Shown: positions 8,422 to 17,453, counted from the stretch's first letter. The stretch: 64,000 bases of DNA from Anthropogastromicrobium chipingensis_A (GCA_963605535.1 CAVCXB010000001.1:1-64000); one strand, 5' to 3'. A program made the numbers and translations. The notes: generated by a model from the sequence alone, not told the origin.

Positions 8422-11400
8422 ATGAAGAGACGTGTATTATTGAAAAAGGGAACGGCATATCTGATTTCGCTTGGTGTTATGCAGATGTCAGCAGTTCCAA
8501 CAATGGCGCAGGAAATAGTTACTACAGAAAGCAGTAGTGAACCGGGAAATGCTGTAGAAACGCTGATGGAATCGGTATCATCCGTTATGGAAATTACAAC
8601 AGAAAATCAAGCAGCTGAAACATCCGAACCAACGGTGCAGGCGACTGAGAGTGAGCCAACGCAGCCGCAGGAATCAGTACCGGTTTCAGTAACAGAGGAA
8701 ACCTCCGTACCGTCTCAGGAATCAGAAGTACCGACTCAGGAAGAAACAGAACTGACAACCGAACAGCAGACATCTCAGGAACAGACAGAAAGTGCAGAGG
8801 TAAGTGAAACACAGCCAGCGGAGACAGCAGAGGAAACAACGGAAGAAGTAACCGAAGAATCCACGGAAGAGTTAAGCAGTGAGGAAGAGTTGACCGAGGA
8901 AAGCCTTGGAGAAGGAATCGAAGAGGTTTATTACGCTCAGGCATATTTGAGCAGTGATGCGCAGATTTATACAGGATGGAAAGAAGACTCGTCTGCATTT
9001 ACGTCACTGCCGTCTGGCTATCCGGTTTATGTGACGGGTGTTGTTCTGTTTAATGATGAACCAGTTTGGGCAAGAATCATGTTTGATGTCAACGATTACA
9101 GCAGCGAGGGTTATATTCGAATGGATTCGCTGCAGATCAGCGGCGAGGGCAGCATCATGTTACTGGATGCCAATGAGGTGCAGAGCTTTCCAGCAGATTA
9201 TCAGTCCGCATTGAGCGCACTTCAGCAGGCACATCCAAATTGGATTTTTAAACCGATCTATGTTGGAGATACATTCTCCTATGCGGTTAGTCAACAGATG
9301 GATACACCGGCAAGAGCATTGGTCAGCATGTTGTATCTTAATGAAGGGTATCGTTCTCTTTTGGATAGAGATTATGATCTTAGAACCAATACATGGAAAC
9401 AGTGGGAACCAAATTGGGCAGGAGCATCAGAGGAAGCTGTGCGCTATTACATGGATCCGAGAAATTTCCTGAATGAAAAAGATATTTTTATGTTTGAGTC
9501 GTTGACATATGAATCGTATCAGAATCAGGCCTCTGTAGAGGCAGCACTTTCTGGTAGTTTTATGGCCAATGCAATCGTTCCGGGGACTGATTATACCTAT
9601 TCTTGGCTGTTTTGCTGGGTTGGAGAAAAATATAATATCAATCCAGTAGCACTTGCGAGTCGTGTGAAACAGGAACAGGGATCTGGAACATCTGGTTTGA
9701 TTTCAGGTAAGTATCCAGGCTATGAAAGCTTGTATAATTATTTTAATATTCAGGCAACAGGATCCACCAGAGATGAGATTATACAAAATGGTCTAAAAGA
9801 GGCAAAGGTAGGTTCTACCATGATGCTTCCTGACGGAAGCGTATCGTCTGGTGCATGGAATACGCCGGAAAAGGCATTGATCGGGGGCTCTTTGAAGTTT
9901 GCAAATCAGTATATTCTTCGAAATCAGAATACACTGTATGCACAGAAATTTGACTATGATGGAAAATACAATGGCAAGTATTGGCATCAGTATATGACGA
10001 ATATTTCCGCACCATATTCAGAGGGAAGTCAGGTTGGAAGTTCTTATCGTGCAACGGGTCAGCTTGAAAACAGCTTTGTATTTTTGATTCCAGTTTATGA
10101 GGAACGCCCGGCTTCTTCACCAAAGCCGACCGAACATAAAAATCAGAATGTATATTTGAATTCATTAACAGTGAATGACAAAGAAGTAATTCAGACATTT
10201 GATAAAAATAAAAAAGATTTTTATTATAATGTGGGAAGCAGTACGGTTTATGCAAATGTTAAGGTAAAAGCATCTGCAACAACCTCTTCCGTGTCTTTTT
10301 CAAACGTTGGAACAATGTCTCATAAAGTAGAAACAACGAAGATAAAGGTAACGGCAGAGGATGGTTCAACGGCAGAATATCGCCTGATCATTGGTCGCGG
10401 AGTCGAGATTAAAGAAGGCTTCTTTGATGGATTTGATGTGGATGCTTACCGCAAGCGTTATCCAGAACTGAACAAGCAGTATGGAGATGATCTTGATGCG
10501 TATTATGAGCATTATCTTCTGACAGGAAAGGCTGCTGGTTGGGATGGTTCAACAGATGGTCCGTTCCCAGATGATACGAAGAAGGATGACGGTAGTAGTA
10601 ATTCAGGAAACAACTCGAACTCCGGAAGCAATTCAAACTCAGGCAATACTTCAAATTCCGGAAATAATTCTTCAACGCGTCCGGCTGCAATGTACAATGG
10701 AGTAAACTATGCACCTGTATTTGATGCAGAATATTACCTCAGTAAGTATCCAGATTTGAAGGCGGCGTTTGGCAGTGATAAAACGGCTGCATTAAAGCAT
10801 TTTGTTACATATGGTATCAAAGAAGGAAGACAGGCTTGTGCTGAGTTTAACGTGGATATCTATAGAAGCAATTATGCGGATTTGAAGAAGGCATTTGGCA
10901 ATGATAACAGCGCATATGTAAAGCATTATCTGGAATATGGTCAGAAGGAAGGCAGAAATGCACAGAAACTGACCCAGAGCAATTCGGATAATAAGTCAGA
11001 CAATAAAAACAACAGCAACAATAATAGTAACAATAGTAATAACAGCAATAACAATAATACCAATCATGTCGCTTCTGCTCAGGAAAAGAAATATTCAGGA
11101 GTGTATGATTACACCTATTATCGAAATGCCTACGCGGATCTGAGAGCAGCATTTGGCAATGATGCGGATAAGTATTTCCAGCATTTCATTCAGTGTGGAA
11201 TGGCAGAGGGACGCCAGGCAAGTGCAAGCTTTGATGTGAAGACATATAAGAACAACTACGCAGATTTGCGCAAGGCATTTGGAAATAATAATGTTCTGTA
11301 TTACAATCACTATTTGGAATATGGAAAGGCAGAAGGCAGAACGGCATCATCTGCATCAACCGTTTACAATGGCGTAGATTATGCTCTGGTATATGATTAT

Positions 11401-11640
11401 GAGTATTATAAAAAGAATTACGCAGATTTAAGAGCTGCATTTGGTGATGATCCAGAGAAATATCTTCAGCATTTCATTCAGTGTGGAATGGCAGAGGGAC
11501 GCCAGGCAAGTGCATCCTTCAAGGTGTCCGCATATAAAAATCGTTATGCGGATTTGAGGGCAGCGTTTGGCAACAATAATGTAGCGTATTATCTGCATTA
11601 CATGAAAAATGGAAAAGCAGAAGGAAGAACTGCCAACTAA
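8422..11640 (+). CDS. Secreted glucosaminidase-like cell-wall protein with C-terminal YADLRAAFG-type repeats
   Basis: 1072 residues. A signal peptide (to about residue 30, ending PTMAQE) leads to a Thr/Glu/Ser-rich stretch (about 30-170). Next come an SH3-like domain (about 172-245) and a glucosaminidase-type domain (about 260-560). That domain has INPVALASRVKQEQGSG with candidate catalytic Glu418, and SLYNYFNIQA. A cadherin-like beta-sandwich segment (about 575-660) precedes seven repeats of ~45 residues to the end. Two Asn/Ser-rich linkers separate repeat groups. The enzyme family cleaves N-acetylglucosaminyl bonds in peptidoglycan; the repeats may bind the envelope, which is inference. Good AAAGGAGG site. 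It follows hisS by 20 bases. Confidence 0.82.
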   Translation: MKRRVLLKKGTAYLISLGVMQMSAVPTMAQEIVTTESSSEPGNAVETLMESVSSVMEITTENQAAETSEPTVQATESEPTQPQESVPVSVTEETSVPSQESEVPTQEETELTTEQQTSQEQTESAEVSETQPAETAEETTEEVTEESTEELSSEEELTEESLGEGIEEVYYAQAYLSSDAQIYTGWKEDSSAFTSLPSGYPVYVTGVVLFNDEPVWARIMFDVNDYSSEGYIRMDSLQISGEGSIMLLDANEVQSFPADYQSALSALQQAHPNWIFKPIYVGDTFSYAVSQQMDTPARALVSMLYLNEGYRSLLDRDYDLRTNTWKQWEPNWAGASEEAVRYYMDPRNFLNEKDIFMFESLTYESYQNQASVEAALSGSFMANAIVPGTDYTYSWLFCWVGEKYNINPVALASRVKQEQGSGTSGLISGKYPGYESLYNYFNIQATGSTRDEIIQNGLKEAKVGSTMMLPDGSVSSGAWNTPEKALIGGSLKFANQYILRNQNTLYAQKFDYDGKYNGKYWHQYMTNISAPYSEGSQVGSSYRATGQLENSFVFLIPVYEERPASSPKPTEHKNQNVYLNSLTVNDKEVIQTFDKNKKDFYYNVGSSTVYANVKVKASATTSSVSFSNVGTMSHKVETTKIKVTAEDGSTAEYRLIIGRGVEIKEGFFDGFDVDAYRKRYPELNKQYGDDLDAYYEHYLLTGKAAGWDGSTDGPFPDDTKKDDGSSNSGNNSNSGSNSNSGNTSNSGNNSSTRPAAMYNGVNYAPVFDAEYYLSKYPDLKAAFGSDKTAALKHFVTYGIKEGRQACAEFNVDIYRSNYADLKKAFGNDNSAYVKHYLEYGQKEGRNAQKLTQSNSDNKSDNKNNSNNNSNNSNNSNNNNTNHVASAQEKKYSGVYDYTYYRNAYADLRAAFGNDADKYFQHFIQCGMAEGRQASASFDVKTYKNNYADLRKAFGNNNVLYYNHYLEYGKAEGRTASSASTVYNGVDYALVYDYEYYKKNYADLRAAFGDDPEKYLQHFIQCGMAEGRQASASFKVSAYKNRYADLRAAFGNNNVAYYLHYMKNGKAEGRTAN
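10432..11637 (+). repeat. Seven in-frame repeats of ~45 codons in the glucosaminidase-like gene
   Basis: The unit reads roughly YDxxYYxxxYADLRAAFGN, then a spacer, then HFxxxGxxEGR. Units 2-7 alternate in two types: one starting Y/FDxEYY and ending QCGMAEGRQ, and one starting FxVxxYK and ending YGKAEGRT. The first copy (10432) is divergent. A stretch of 48 identical bases occurs at 11179-11226 and 11467-11514, indicating recent duplication or gene conversion. Low-complexity Asn/Ser linkers lie at about 10600-10675 and 10980-11065. Confidence 0.85.
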
Positions 11641-11750
11641 AAATGAAACAATCATGAAACGGTCATGAAATAACTGGGAGCTGCGTGTGGTAAATGCGCA
11701 GCTTCGAACTGTCACTTGAATTTTGCAAAAAAAGAAAGGCATGGAATAAA

Positions 11751-13343
11751 ATGTCATTATACGAAGAAGAAATTAGCAAGCGAAGGACGTTTGCAATTAT
11801 TTCCCACCCGGATGCGGGTAAAACTACATTAACAGAGAAGTTTCTTCTCTACGGAGGTGCCATCAATCAGGCCGGTTCCGTAAAGGGAAGAAAGACAGCA
11901 AAGCACGCAGTTTCCGACTGGATGGAGATTGAGAAGCAGAGAGGTATTTCTGTAACCTCTTCCGTTTTACAGTTCCACTATGAGGGCTACTGCATTAACA
12001 TTCTGGATACCCCGGGACATCAGGATTTCTCCGAGGATACTTACCGTACTCTGATGGCAGCCGATTCTGCCGTCATGGTAATCGATGCTTCTAAGGGTGT
12101 CGAGGCGCAGACTATCAAGCTGTTTAAAGTTTGTGTGATGCGCCATATCCCGATTTTCACCTTTATTAATAAGCTCGACCGTGAGGCAAACGATCCGTTT
12201 GATTTGATGGATGAGATCGAGCGTGTATTAGGAATCAAGACCTGCCCGATCAACTGGCCGATCGGCTGCGGCAAGAACTTTAAGGGTGTTTACGATCGCA
12301 ATACAAAGAAGATTACAACCTTCGTTGCAGCGGACGCTGGTATGCATGAGGTTGAGAGCCATGAACTCGAGGTCAATGAGGCAGAGGATGAGGTTGGTAT
12401 CATTGGATACCAGAAGCTTCTTGAAGACATCGAGCTGCTTGACGGAGCTTGTGAGGAGTTTGATCAGGATAAGGTAAGCCGTGGTGAGCTTTCTCCTGTA
12501 TTCTTTGGTTCTGCACTGACAAACTTTGGTGTTGAGACCTTCTTGGAGCATTTCTTAAAGATGACCTACTCACCGCTTCCAAGACATAGCTCAAACGGTG
12601 ATATCAGTCCATTTGATGAGAATTTCTCTGCATTTGTCTTCAAGATTCAGGCAAATATGAATAAGGCGCACAGAGACCGTATCGCATTCATGCGTATCTG
12701 TTCCGGTAAGTTCGAGGCAGGCATGGAGGTCAATCATGTGCAGGGCGGCAGAAAGATTCGTCTGACCCAGCCGCAGCAGATGATGGCATCTGAGCGAACC
12801 ATCGTAGAGGAAGCGTATGCAGGCGATATTATCGGTATTTTTGACCCGGGTATCTTCTCTATCGGTGATACCATCTGTTCTCCGAAGATGGGTAATCTGA
12901 CCTTTGACGGAATCCCGACCTTCGCACCGGAGCATTTTGCAAGAGTCCGTCAGGTCGATACGATGAAGCGTAAGCAGTTCATCAAGGGAATCAATCAGAT
13001 CGCACTCGAGGGTGCTATCCAGATTTTCCAGGAGTTCAATACCGGAATGGAAGAAATCATTGTCGGCGTTGTCGGCGTGCTTCAGTTTGACGTTTTGAAG
13101 TTCCGTTTGGAAAATGAGTACAATGTTGAGATTCGTCTGGATCCGTTGCCATACGAGTATATCCGCTGGATTGAGAACTGGGAGAGCGTTGATGTGGCAA
13201 AGATCAATGGAACCTCCGATATGAAGCGTATCAAGGATCTGAAGGATCGTCCGCTTTTGTTGTTTGCAAATAGCTGGAGTCCGCAGATGGTACTCGAGAG
13301 AAATCCGGGATTAAAGCTGTCTGAGTTTGGAACCGAGCACTAA
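11751..13343 (+). CDS. prfC: Peptide chain release factor 3
   Basis: 530 residues, the usual RF3 length. A translational GTPase that recycles RF1/RF2 from the ribosome after termination. G1 is SHPDAGKTTLTEKF (about residues 19-32), the effector region includes EKQRGISVTSSV, G3 is DTPGHQDFSEDTYRTL and G4 is NKLD. Start: ATG 11751 (MSLYEEEISKRRTF) after GAAAGG. An in-frame ATG 57 bases upstream would add residues not typical of RF3. A stem-loop AGCTGCG/CGCAGCT (11679-11703) separates it from the preceding gene but has no clear T-run. Confidence 0.95.
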   Translation: MSLYEEEISKRRTFAIISHPDAGKTTLTEKFLLYGGAINQAGSVKGRKTAKHAVSDWMEIEKQRGISVTSSVLQFHYEGYCINILDTPGHQDFSEDTYRTLMAADSAVMVIDASKGVEAQTIKLFKVCVMRHIPIFTFINKLDREANDPFDLMDEIERVLGIKTCPINWPIGCGKNFKGVYDRNTKKITTFVAADAGMHEVESHELEVNEAEDEVGIIGYQKLLEDIELLDGACEEFDQDKVSRGELSPVFFGSALTNFGVETFLEHFLKMTYSPLPRHSSNGDISPFDENFSAFVFKIQANMNKAHRDRIAFMRICSGKFEAGMEVNHVQGGRKIRLTQPQQMMASERTIVEEAYAGDIIGIFDPGIFSIGDTICSPKMGNLTFDGIPTFAPEHFARVRQVDTMKRKQFIKGINQIALEGAIQIFQEFNTGMEEIIVGVVGVLQFDVLKFRLENEYNVEIRLDPLPYEYIRWIENWESVDVAKINGTSDMKRIKDLKDRPLLLFANSWSPQMVLERNPGLKLSEFGTEH

Positions 13344-13348
13344 GTTTT

Positions 13349-13408
13349 AAATACGCATATACTGTACCGAGAAAAGGAAAGTGTTTCGAGGACAGCATAT
13401 GCGTATTT
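13349..13408 (+). promoter_or_regulatory. Inverted repeat that buries the start codon of the ylmC-type gene
   Basis: AAATACGCATAT (13349-13360) and CTGT (13362-13365) pair with ACAG (13392-13395) and ATATGCGTATTT (13397-13408): 12 + 4 bp with one A/C mismatch. The start ATG (13399-13401) is inside the right arm, while the purine-rich ribosome binding region lies in the 26-nt loop. The structure is plainly visible; translational control is inference. Confidence 0.65.
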
Positions 13409-13656
13409 GTGATTTAAGGCAGAAAGAAGTAATTAATATCAAGGACTGCAAACGGCTTGGCTATGTGTGTGACATTGAATTTGACTGTAAGAGCGGGTAC
13501 ATAACCGAGCTGATTGTACCAGGGACGGGAAAAATTTGCGGATTATTTGGGCGAGATACCGAATTTCGGATCCCATTTTGTAAGGTAAAGCAGATCGGGC
13601 CGGATATTATTTTGGTAGACATCGAAGAGGGTGAAAAACCGATCAAAGAAAAATAA
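13399..13656 (+). CDS. YlmC/YmxH-family sporulation protein (PRC-barrel)
   Basis: 85 residues starting MRICDLRQKEVINI, which matches the YlmC/YmxH family (MRLSDLxxKEIINI type), a single PRC-barrel-like fold also seen in RimM. Members are common in spore-formers and some are expressed in sporulation, but their molecular role is unknown. GxxCDIEFD and the VPGTGKICGLFGRDTEFRIP core are well conserved. Start at ATG 13399 is chosen on family alignment; a GTG at 13381 in frame would add six residues and has an SD-like AAAAGGA very close to it. Confidence 0.82.
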   Translation: MRICDLRQKEVINIKDCKRLGYVCDIEFDCKSGYITELIVPGTGKICGLFGRDTEFRIPFCKVKQIGPDIILVDIEEGEKPIKEK

Positions 13657-13740
13657 GACTTTGAAGTAAATTTTGCAAATAAAAATCTTGCAAACTGTAG
13701 CGAAAAGACAAAAACGAATTAAAAACAATTCAGAAAAACC

Positions 13741-13770
13741 TTGACCTCACATACTCTTTTATTTTATAAT
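13741..13770 (+). promoter_or_regulatory. Promoter of the nrdR-yqeG-aroK operon
   Basis: TTGACC (13741-13746), an 18-base spacer, then a perfect TATAAT (13765-13770). A small stem AGCAT/ATGCT (13774-13790) begins at about the transcription start, 27 nt before the nrdR start codon. Confidence 0.75.
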
Positions 13771-13816
13771 AATAGCATAAAAGGGATGCTGGCAGACAGC
13801 AGGAATGGAGGCAGCA

Positions 13817-14281
13817 ATGAAGTGTCCGTTTTGCGGAGAAGATACAACAAAAGTAATTGATTCAAGGCCTTCTGACGATAATACTGCGATCCGTAGGCGT
13901 AGGATGTGCGAGGTGTGCAACCGGCGCTTTACCACATATGAGAAGATTGAAGTATTTCCGCTGATGGTAGTGAAGAAAGATCAGACAAGAGAGACCTATT
14001 CGAGAGAAAAGCTAAAGACCGGCATTGTTATGGCCTGCCATAAGCGCCCGGTTCCGACGGATGCGGTCAATCGTCTGGTAGATGATATTGAGACTACGAT
14101 TTTTAATAATTATGAAAAGGAAGTCAGCAGTCAGACAATTGGCGAGCTGGTGATGGAAAAGTTAAAAACACTCGACGAGGTGGCTTATGTGCGCTTTGCC
14201 AGTGTGTATCGCTCTTTTACCGATTTAAATAATTTTGCGGAAGAGCTTAAAAATATGATTCAGAAAGAGAAGAAACAGTGA
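13817..14281 (+). CDS. nrdR: Transcriptional repressor NrdR
   Basis: 154 residues, full length. An N-terminal zinc ribbon with Cys3, Cys6, Cys31 and Cys34 and the basic RRRRMCEVC strand is followed by an ATP-cone domain (about residues 47-140, beginning LMVVKKDQTRETYSREK). NrdR senses dATP/ATP and represses ribonucleotide reductase genes by binding NrdR boxes. Start: ATG 13817 with GGAGG five bases upstream; an ATG 12 bases earlier is less well placed. No nrd gene is in the window. Its stop overlaps the GTG of the next gene. Confidence 0.95.
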   Translation: MKCPFCGEDTTKVIDSRPSDDNTAIRRRRMCEVCNRRFTTYEKIEVFPLMVVKKDQTRETYSREKLKTGIVMACHKRPVPTDAVNRLVDDIETTIFNNYEKEVSSQTIGELVMEKLKTLDEVAYVRFASVYRSFTDLNNFAEELKNMIQKEKKQ

Positions 14282-14790
14282 GTAAATTGTATCCATGGGC
14301 AGAGGCATCGTCTGCTTACCAGATTGATTATCAAAAAGAATATGACAATGGCGTGCGAGGCGTACTGTTCGATGTGGACAATACGCTTGTTCCGCATGGC
14401 GCTCCAGCAACTGCGCAGGCAAAAAAGCTCTTCGATGAACTTCACCGAATCGGGTTAAAGACCTGTATCATTTCAAATAACAAAGAAGCGCGCGTCAGCC
14501 CGTTTGCAAAAGCGGTGGGAAGTGACTATATTTATAAAGCAGGAAAGCCATCCGCACACGGTTACGAAGAGGGAATGAAACGCATTCACACGACACCGGA
14601 TACGACGATTTTTATCGGAGATCAGATCTTTACGGACATCTACGGGGCAAACAGAGCGGGCATTCGTACGTATCTGGTAAAGCCAATCCATCCAAAAGAG
14701 GAAATCCAGATTGTGTTAAAGCGCTATCTGGAACGAATTGTATTGTTCTTTTATCACAGAGAGGGAAACAGTCACAAAGGGGGAAAATGA
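14278..14790 (+). CDS. YqeG-family HAD phosphatase
   Basis: 170 residues, HAD superfamily subfamily IIIA. Motif I is LFDVDNTLV (about residues 29-37, both Asp present), motif II is CIISNNKE, the lysine is in YKAGKP, and motif III is IFIGDQIFTDIYGAN. The YqeG family in Firmicutes is a predicted phosphatase of unproven substrate, often near shikimate or ribosome-assembly genes. Here it lies between nrdR (4-base overlap, GTG start) and aroK (4-base overlap), so the three are cotranscribed. Confidence 0.9.
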   Translation: MSKLYPWAEASSAYQIDYQKEYDNGVRGVLFDVDNTLVPHGAPATAQAKKLFDELHRIGLKTCIISNNKEARVSPFAKAVGSDYIYKAGKPSAHGYEEGMKRIHTTPDTTIFIGDQIFTDIYGANRAGIRTYLVKPIHPKEEIQIVLKRYLERIVLFFYHREGNSHKGGK

Positions 14791-15299
14791 TGAGTTCTAT
14801 TATTTTAATCGGATTTATGGGGGCTGGAAAGACAACAGTAGGCAAAGAGCTTGCAAAAAATGGATTCGAGTTGATTGATACCGATGCCTATATTGAAGCA
14901 TGCGAAAGGATGAGTATTTCCGATATTTTTGCAAAAAAGGGGGAGGCTTATTTTCGTAAGGCGGAGACAAGAGCACTCGAGGCACTTCTTGCACAAAACA
15001 AACCGTTTGTCATTTCCTGTGGAGGCGGAATGCCGCTTCGCGCAGAAAACAGAGCACTTTTGAAAAAGCTTGGCATGGTCGTCTATTTACGAATTCGCCC
15101 AGAAACGGTTCTCGCGCGCTTAAAGGGCGATACCACGCGGCCGCTCCTTCAGGGAGATGACAGCGGAGAGCGTGTGCGTACCCTGATGGCCCAGCGTGAG
15201 GCGCATTACGTGAGTGCCGCGGATACAATTTTGGATGTCGACCAGAAAACGCCGGGCGAGCTGACCAAAGAGATTTTGTTACAATTTACGGGGCAATGA
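14787..15299 (+). CDS. aroK: Shikimate kinase
   Basis: 170 residues. ATP-dependent 3-phosphorylation of shikimate, fifth step of the chorismate pathway. The P-loop GFMGAGKTTVGK is at about residues 9-20, the shikimate-binding Asp is in IDTDAYIE, the GGG loop is SCGGGMPLR, and the lid Arg is in TRPLLQG. Start is ATG 14787 or the adjacent ATG 14790; AAAGGGGG precedes both. It overlaps yqeG by ATGA and is the last gene of the nrdR operon. Confidence 0.93.
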   Translation: MMSSIILIGFMGAGKTTVGKELAKNGFELIDTDAYIEACERMSISDIFAKKGEAYFRKAETRALEALLAQNKPFVISCGGGMPLRAENRALLKKLGMVVYLRIRPETVLARLKGDTTRPLLQGDDSGERVRTLMAQREAHYVSAADTILDVDQKTPGELTKEILLQFTGQ

Positions 15300-15363
15300 T
15301 CATTACGTAAATAGCGGTAAGACAGATTGATTTAATTTTTTTTCATAGTTTTAAAAATACTAC

Positions 15364-15392
15364 TTGAAAAGTTGAATTTTTTATTGTATGAT
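15364..15392 (+). promoter_or_regulatory. Promoter of efp
   Basis: TTGAAA (15364-15369), 17-base spacer, TATGAT (15387-15392). The leader of about 100 nt carries a stem-loop GGCATCT (15445-15451) with AGATGCC (15468-15474), 29 nt before the start codon. Confidence 0.7.
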
Positions 15393-15502
15393 ATTACAGT
15401 ATGCAGCGCCATTTTATGGGCGTTTGCGTTTTGTTAGACCGATAGGCATCTGTGCAATCGTACAGAAAGATGCCGTTCATTCTCATTACAGGAGGAAAAA
15501 AG

Positions 15503-16060
15503 ATGATTTCAGCTGGTGATTTCAGAAATGGTAAGACTTTGGAAATTGAAGGCACTGTCTATCAGATCCTTGAGTTTCAGCACGTAAAGCCAGGTAAGGG
15601 TGCGGCATTTGTTCGTACAAAGTTAAAGGATATCAAGAATGGCGGAGTAGTTGAGAAGACCTTCCGTCCGACCGAGAAGTTCCCGGAGGCAAGGATTGAC
15701 CGTAAGGATATGCAGTATCTGTATCAGGATGGAGATCTGTATTACTTCATGGACAACGATACCTATGAGCAGATCGCACTTGGAAACGAGCTGATCGGTG
15801 ACGCATTAAAGTTCGTTAAGGAGAATGAGATGTGTAAGGTATGTTCCCATAATGGAAACGTATTCTCCGTAGAGCCGCCGTTGTTTGTAGAGCTTCAGAT
15901 CACTGAGACTGAGCCAGGCTTCAAGGGAAATACCGCTACTGGTGCTACCAAGCCGGCTACTGTTGAGACTGGTGCACAGGTAATGGTTCCGCTGTTCGTA
16001 GAGAACGGTGAGGTGATCAAGATCGATACCAGAACTGGTGAGTATCTGTCCAGAGTATAA
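15503..16060 (+). CDS. efp: Translation elongation factor P
   Basis: 185 residues, three beta-barrel domains. EF-P binds between the P and E sites and relieves ribosome stalling at consecutive prolines. The modification loop reads HVKPGKGAAFV; Lys32 aligns with the lysine modified in Bacillus EF-P. The C-terminal signature TATGATKPATVETGAQVMVP ends with a normal TGEYLSRV. Start: ATG 15503 with AGGAGG nine bases upstream. No modification gene is visible in the window. Confidence 0.96.
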   Translation: MISAGDFRNGKTLEIEGTVYQILEFQHVKPGKGAAFVRTKLKDIKNGGVVEKTFRPTEKFPEARIDRKDMQYLYQDGDLYYFMDNDTYEQIALGNELIGDALKFVKENEMCKVCSHNGNVFSVEPPLFVELQITETEPGFKGNTATGATKPATVETGAQVMVPLFVENGEVIKIDTRTGEYLSRV

Positions 16061-16071
16061 TGTTATCAGAG

Positions 16072-16129
16072 TCTCAAAGTCAAAGGCCCGCGTGGGGTTG
16101 CCTGCAACGACTTTTGACAATGAGATTTT
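16072..16129 (+). terminator. Probable terminator after efp
   Basis: TCTCA (16072-16076) and GTCAAAG pair with CTTTTGAC (16111-16118, one bulge) and TGAGA (16121-16125). An inner hairpin GTTG-cctg-CAAC is present and a run of T follows. The 3' arm contains the TTGACA that probably drives the tRNA gene. Confidence 0.5.
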
Positions 16130-16142
16130 TGAACATTAGAAA
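16114..16142 (+). promoter_or_regulatory. Likely promoter of tRNA-Arg
   Basis: Perfect TTGACA (16114-16119), 17-base spacer, TAGAAA (16137-16142; 4 of 6). The start would be about 22 nt before the tRNA. It overlaps the efp terminator. Confidence 0.45.
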
Positions 16143-16170
16143 TAAAATGTGCTGCTTAGGTCAGCATATA

Positions 16171-16242
16171 CGTCTGTAGCTCAGTGGATAGAGCGATGGC
16201 CTCCGGAGCCGTGTGCGTGGGTTCGATTCCCATCAGACGTAT
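16171..16242 (+). tRNA. tRNA-Arg (anticodon CCG)
   Basis: A full cloverleaf can be drawn. Acceptor ACGTCTG/CAGACGT (7 bp perfect), D-arm GCTC/GAGC, anticodon stem ATGGC/GCCGT (one T-G pair) with loop CTCCGGA, anticodon CCG reading CGG. The T-arm is GTGGG/CCCAT with loop TTCGATT. Discriminator A; the 3' CCA is not encoded. Confidence 0.97.
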
Positions 16243-16328
16243 TCTCTCATCCGGCTTTTCTGATTTTGAAATGAAGGCTTACACGATACATGGAAAGCCG
16301 AAAAAAGATTAAAAATCGGAGGAGCAAT

Positions 16329-17222
16329 ATGGATTATCAACAATTTTTATTTACAATTACCGCAGGTCTTCAGTCTTCCTACTCGGCTGACGAGAAGGTA
16401 ACGGTACAGACAACAGAACAAAAACATACAGCAAAGATAAAAACGGTGTCATTATACCATAGAGGAAAACGAACAACCCCTTTGATATATATGGCGCCGT
16501 TTTACCGTATGTACCAGCATGGATATTCACTCGAGAGCATCCAGAAGGAATTAAAGAATGTACTCGACATGGTGGCACAGAATAAAACGATAGAAGGTGA
16601 GGTTTTTACTGAGTTTACGAGTGCGTCTACCTGTCTGACGATCCGTCTGATTTCCTACCAGAACAATCAGGACTTTTTAAAGCTTGTTCCACACAGGCGT
16701 ATTCTCGATTTTGCGGTCGTCTATCAGCTCGTTTTTGAGGGAACAAGGGAAAATGAGGGGATGATGGGGGCAGCGGTTGTCTATCATGATCACTGCAGGA
16801 TCTGGAACGTGACAGAGGATATTTTATTCCAGACGGCTCTTTCCACGATGATGCGGCGTTTTCCTCCAGCCTTAAATAGCGTGGAAGCACTGATCGGTGT
16901 GCCAATGCGGCCTCAGCAGTCTGAATTTCCGCATCTTTTTGCACTGTCCAATAATCGGGCATTCTTTGGTGCATCGGTGATGTTATATCCAGGTGTACTT
17001 CGAAAGGCCTCACAAAGATTGGGTGGTGCCTACTATATTTTACCGTCGAGTGTGCATGAAATGCTGCTTTTGGCAAAGACGGATGCGCAAGAGACCATTC
17101 CGATGCAGCTAAAGGCGATTGTGGAGGAGGTAAATCTTACAGATGCAGTCAGCACGGAGTTTTTGTCGAATCATGTTTATGAATATAATCCGGAGTCGGA
17201 CGAGGTTCGTATTGTGATATAA
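16329..17222 (+). CDS. DUF5688-family protein, unknown function
   Basis: 297 residues, no membrane segment or signal peptide. It resembles the DUF5688 family common in Lachnospiraceae. Features include an N-terminal FYRMYQHGYSLESIQKEL region and a central repeat-like PPALNSVEALIG stretch. Near the C-terminus YYILPSSVHEMLLL is followed by FLSNHVYEYN. Family members often occur as multiple paralogues; no biochemical function is known to me. Start: ATG 16329 with GGAGG. A stem-loop CGGCTTTTC (16253-16261) with GGAAAGCCG (16293-16301) lies 28 nt upstream of the start. Confidence 0.75.
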   Translation: MDYQQFLFTITAGLQSSYSADEKVTVQTTEQKHTAKIKTVSLYHRGKRTTPLIYMAPFYRMYQHGYSLESIQKELKNVLDMVAQNKTIEGEVFTEFTSASTCLTIRLISYQNNQDFLKLVPHRRILDFAVVYQLVFEGTRENEGMMGAAVVYHDHCRIWNVTEDILFQTALSTMMRRFPPALNSVEALIGVPMRPQQSEFPHLFALSNNRAFFGASVMLYPGVLRKASQRLGGAYYILPSSVHEMLLLAKTDAQETIPMQLKAIVEEVNLTDAVSTEFLSNHVYEYNPESDEVRIVI

Positions 17223-17453
17223 CGGCGTTATTTTGTGGTAATTTTGCACAAAATAAAGTGCAAACAGGGGCAAAAGAGATAAAAAGCTTGCATATTTTAC
17301 AGATTCGTATTAAAGTATAAAAGAACTTGGGCAGTTCATACCATTCGTTTCGTATTCACTTAGCATTCATTTAGATGGAGGCGATCAGGAAAATGAATCA
17401 CCATGAATGGCAAAAGAGAACTGCTTCAAAAGGTTTCAGGAGAGGAAATGTCT

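Noticed and set aside
8594..8998. A Leu/Pro-rich frame opposite the Thr/Glu/Ser-rich part of the glucosaminidase-like gene
   Set aside because: It arises from low-complexity coding sequence on the other strand and has no independent support.
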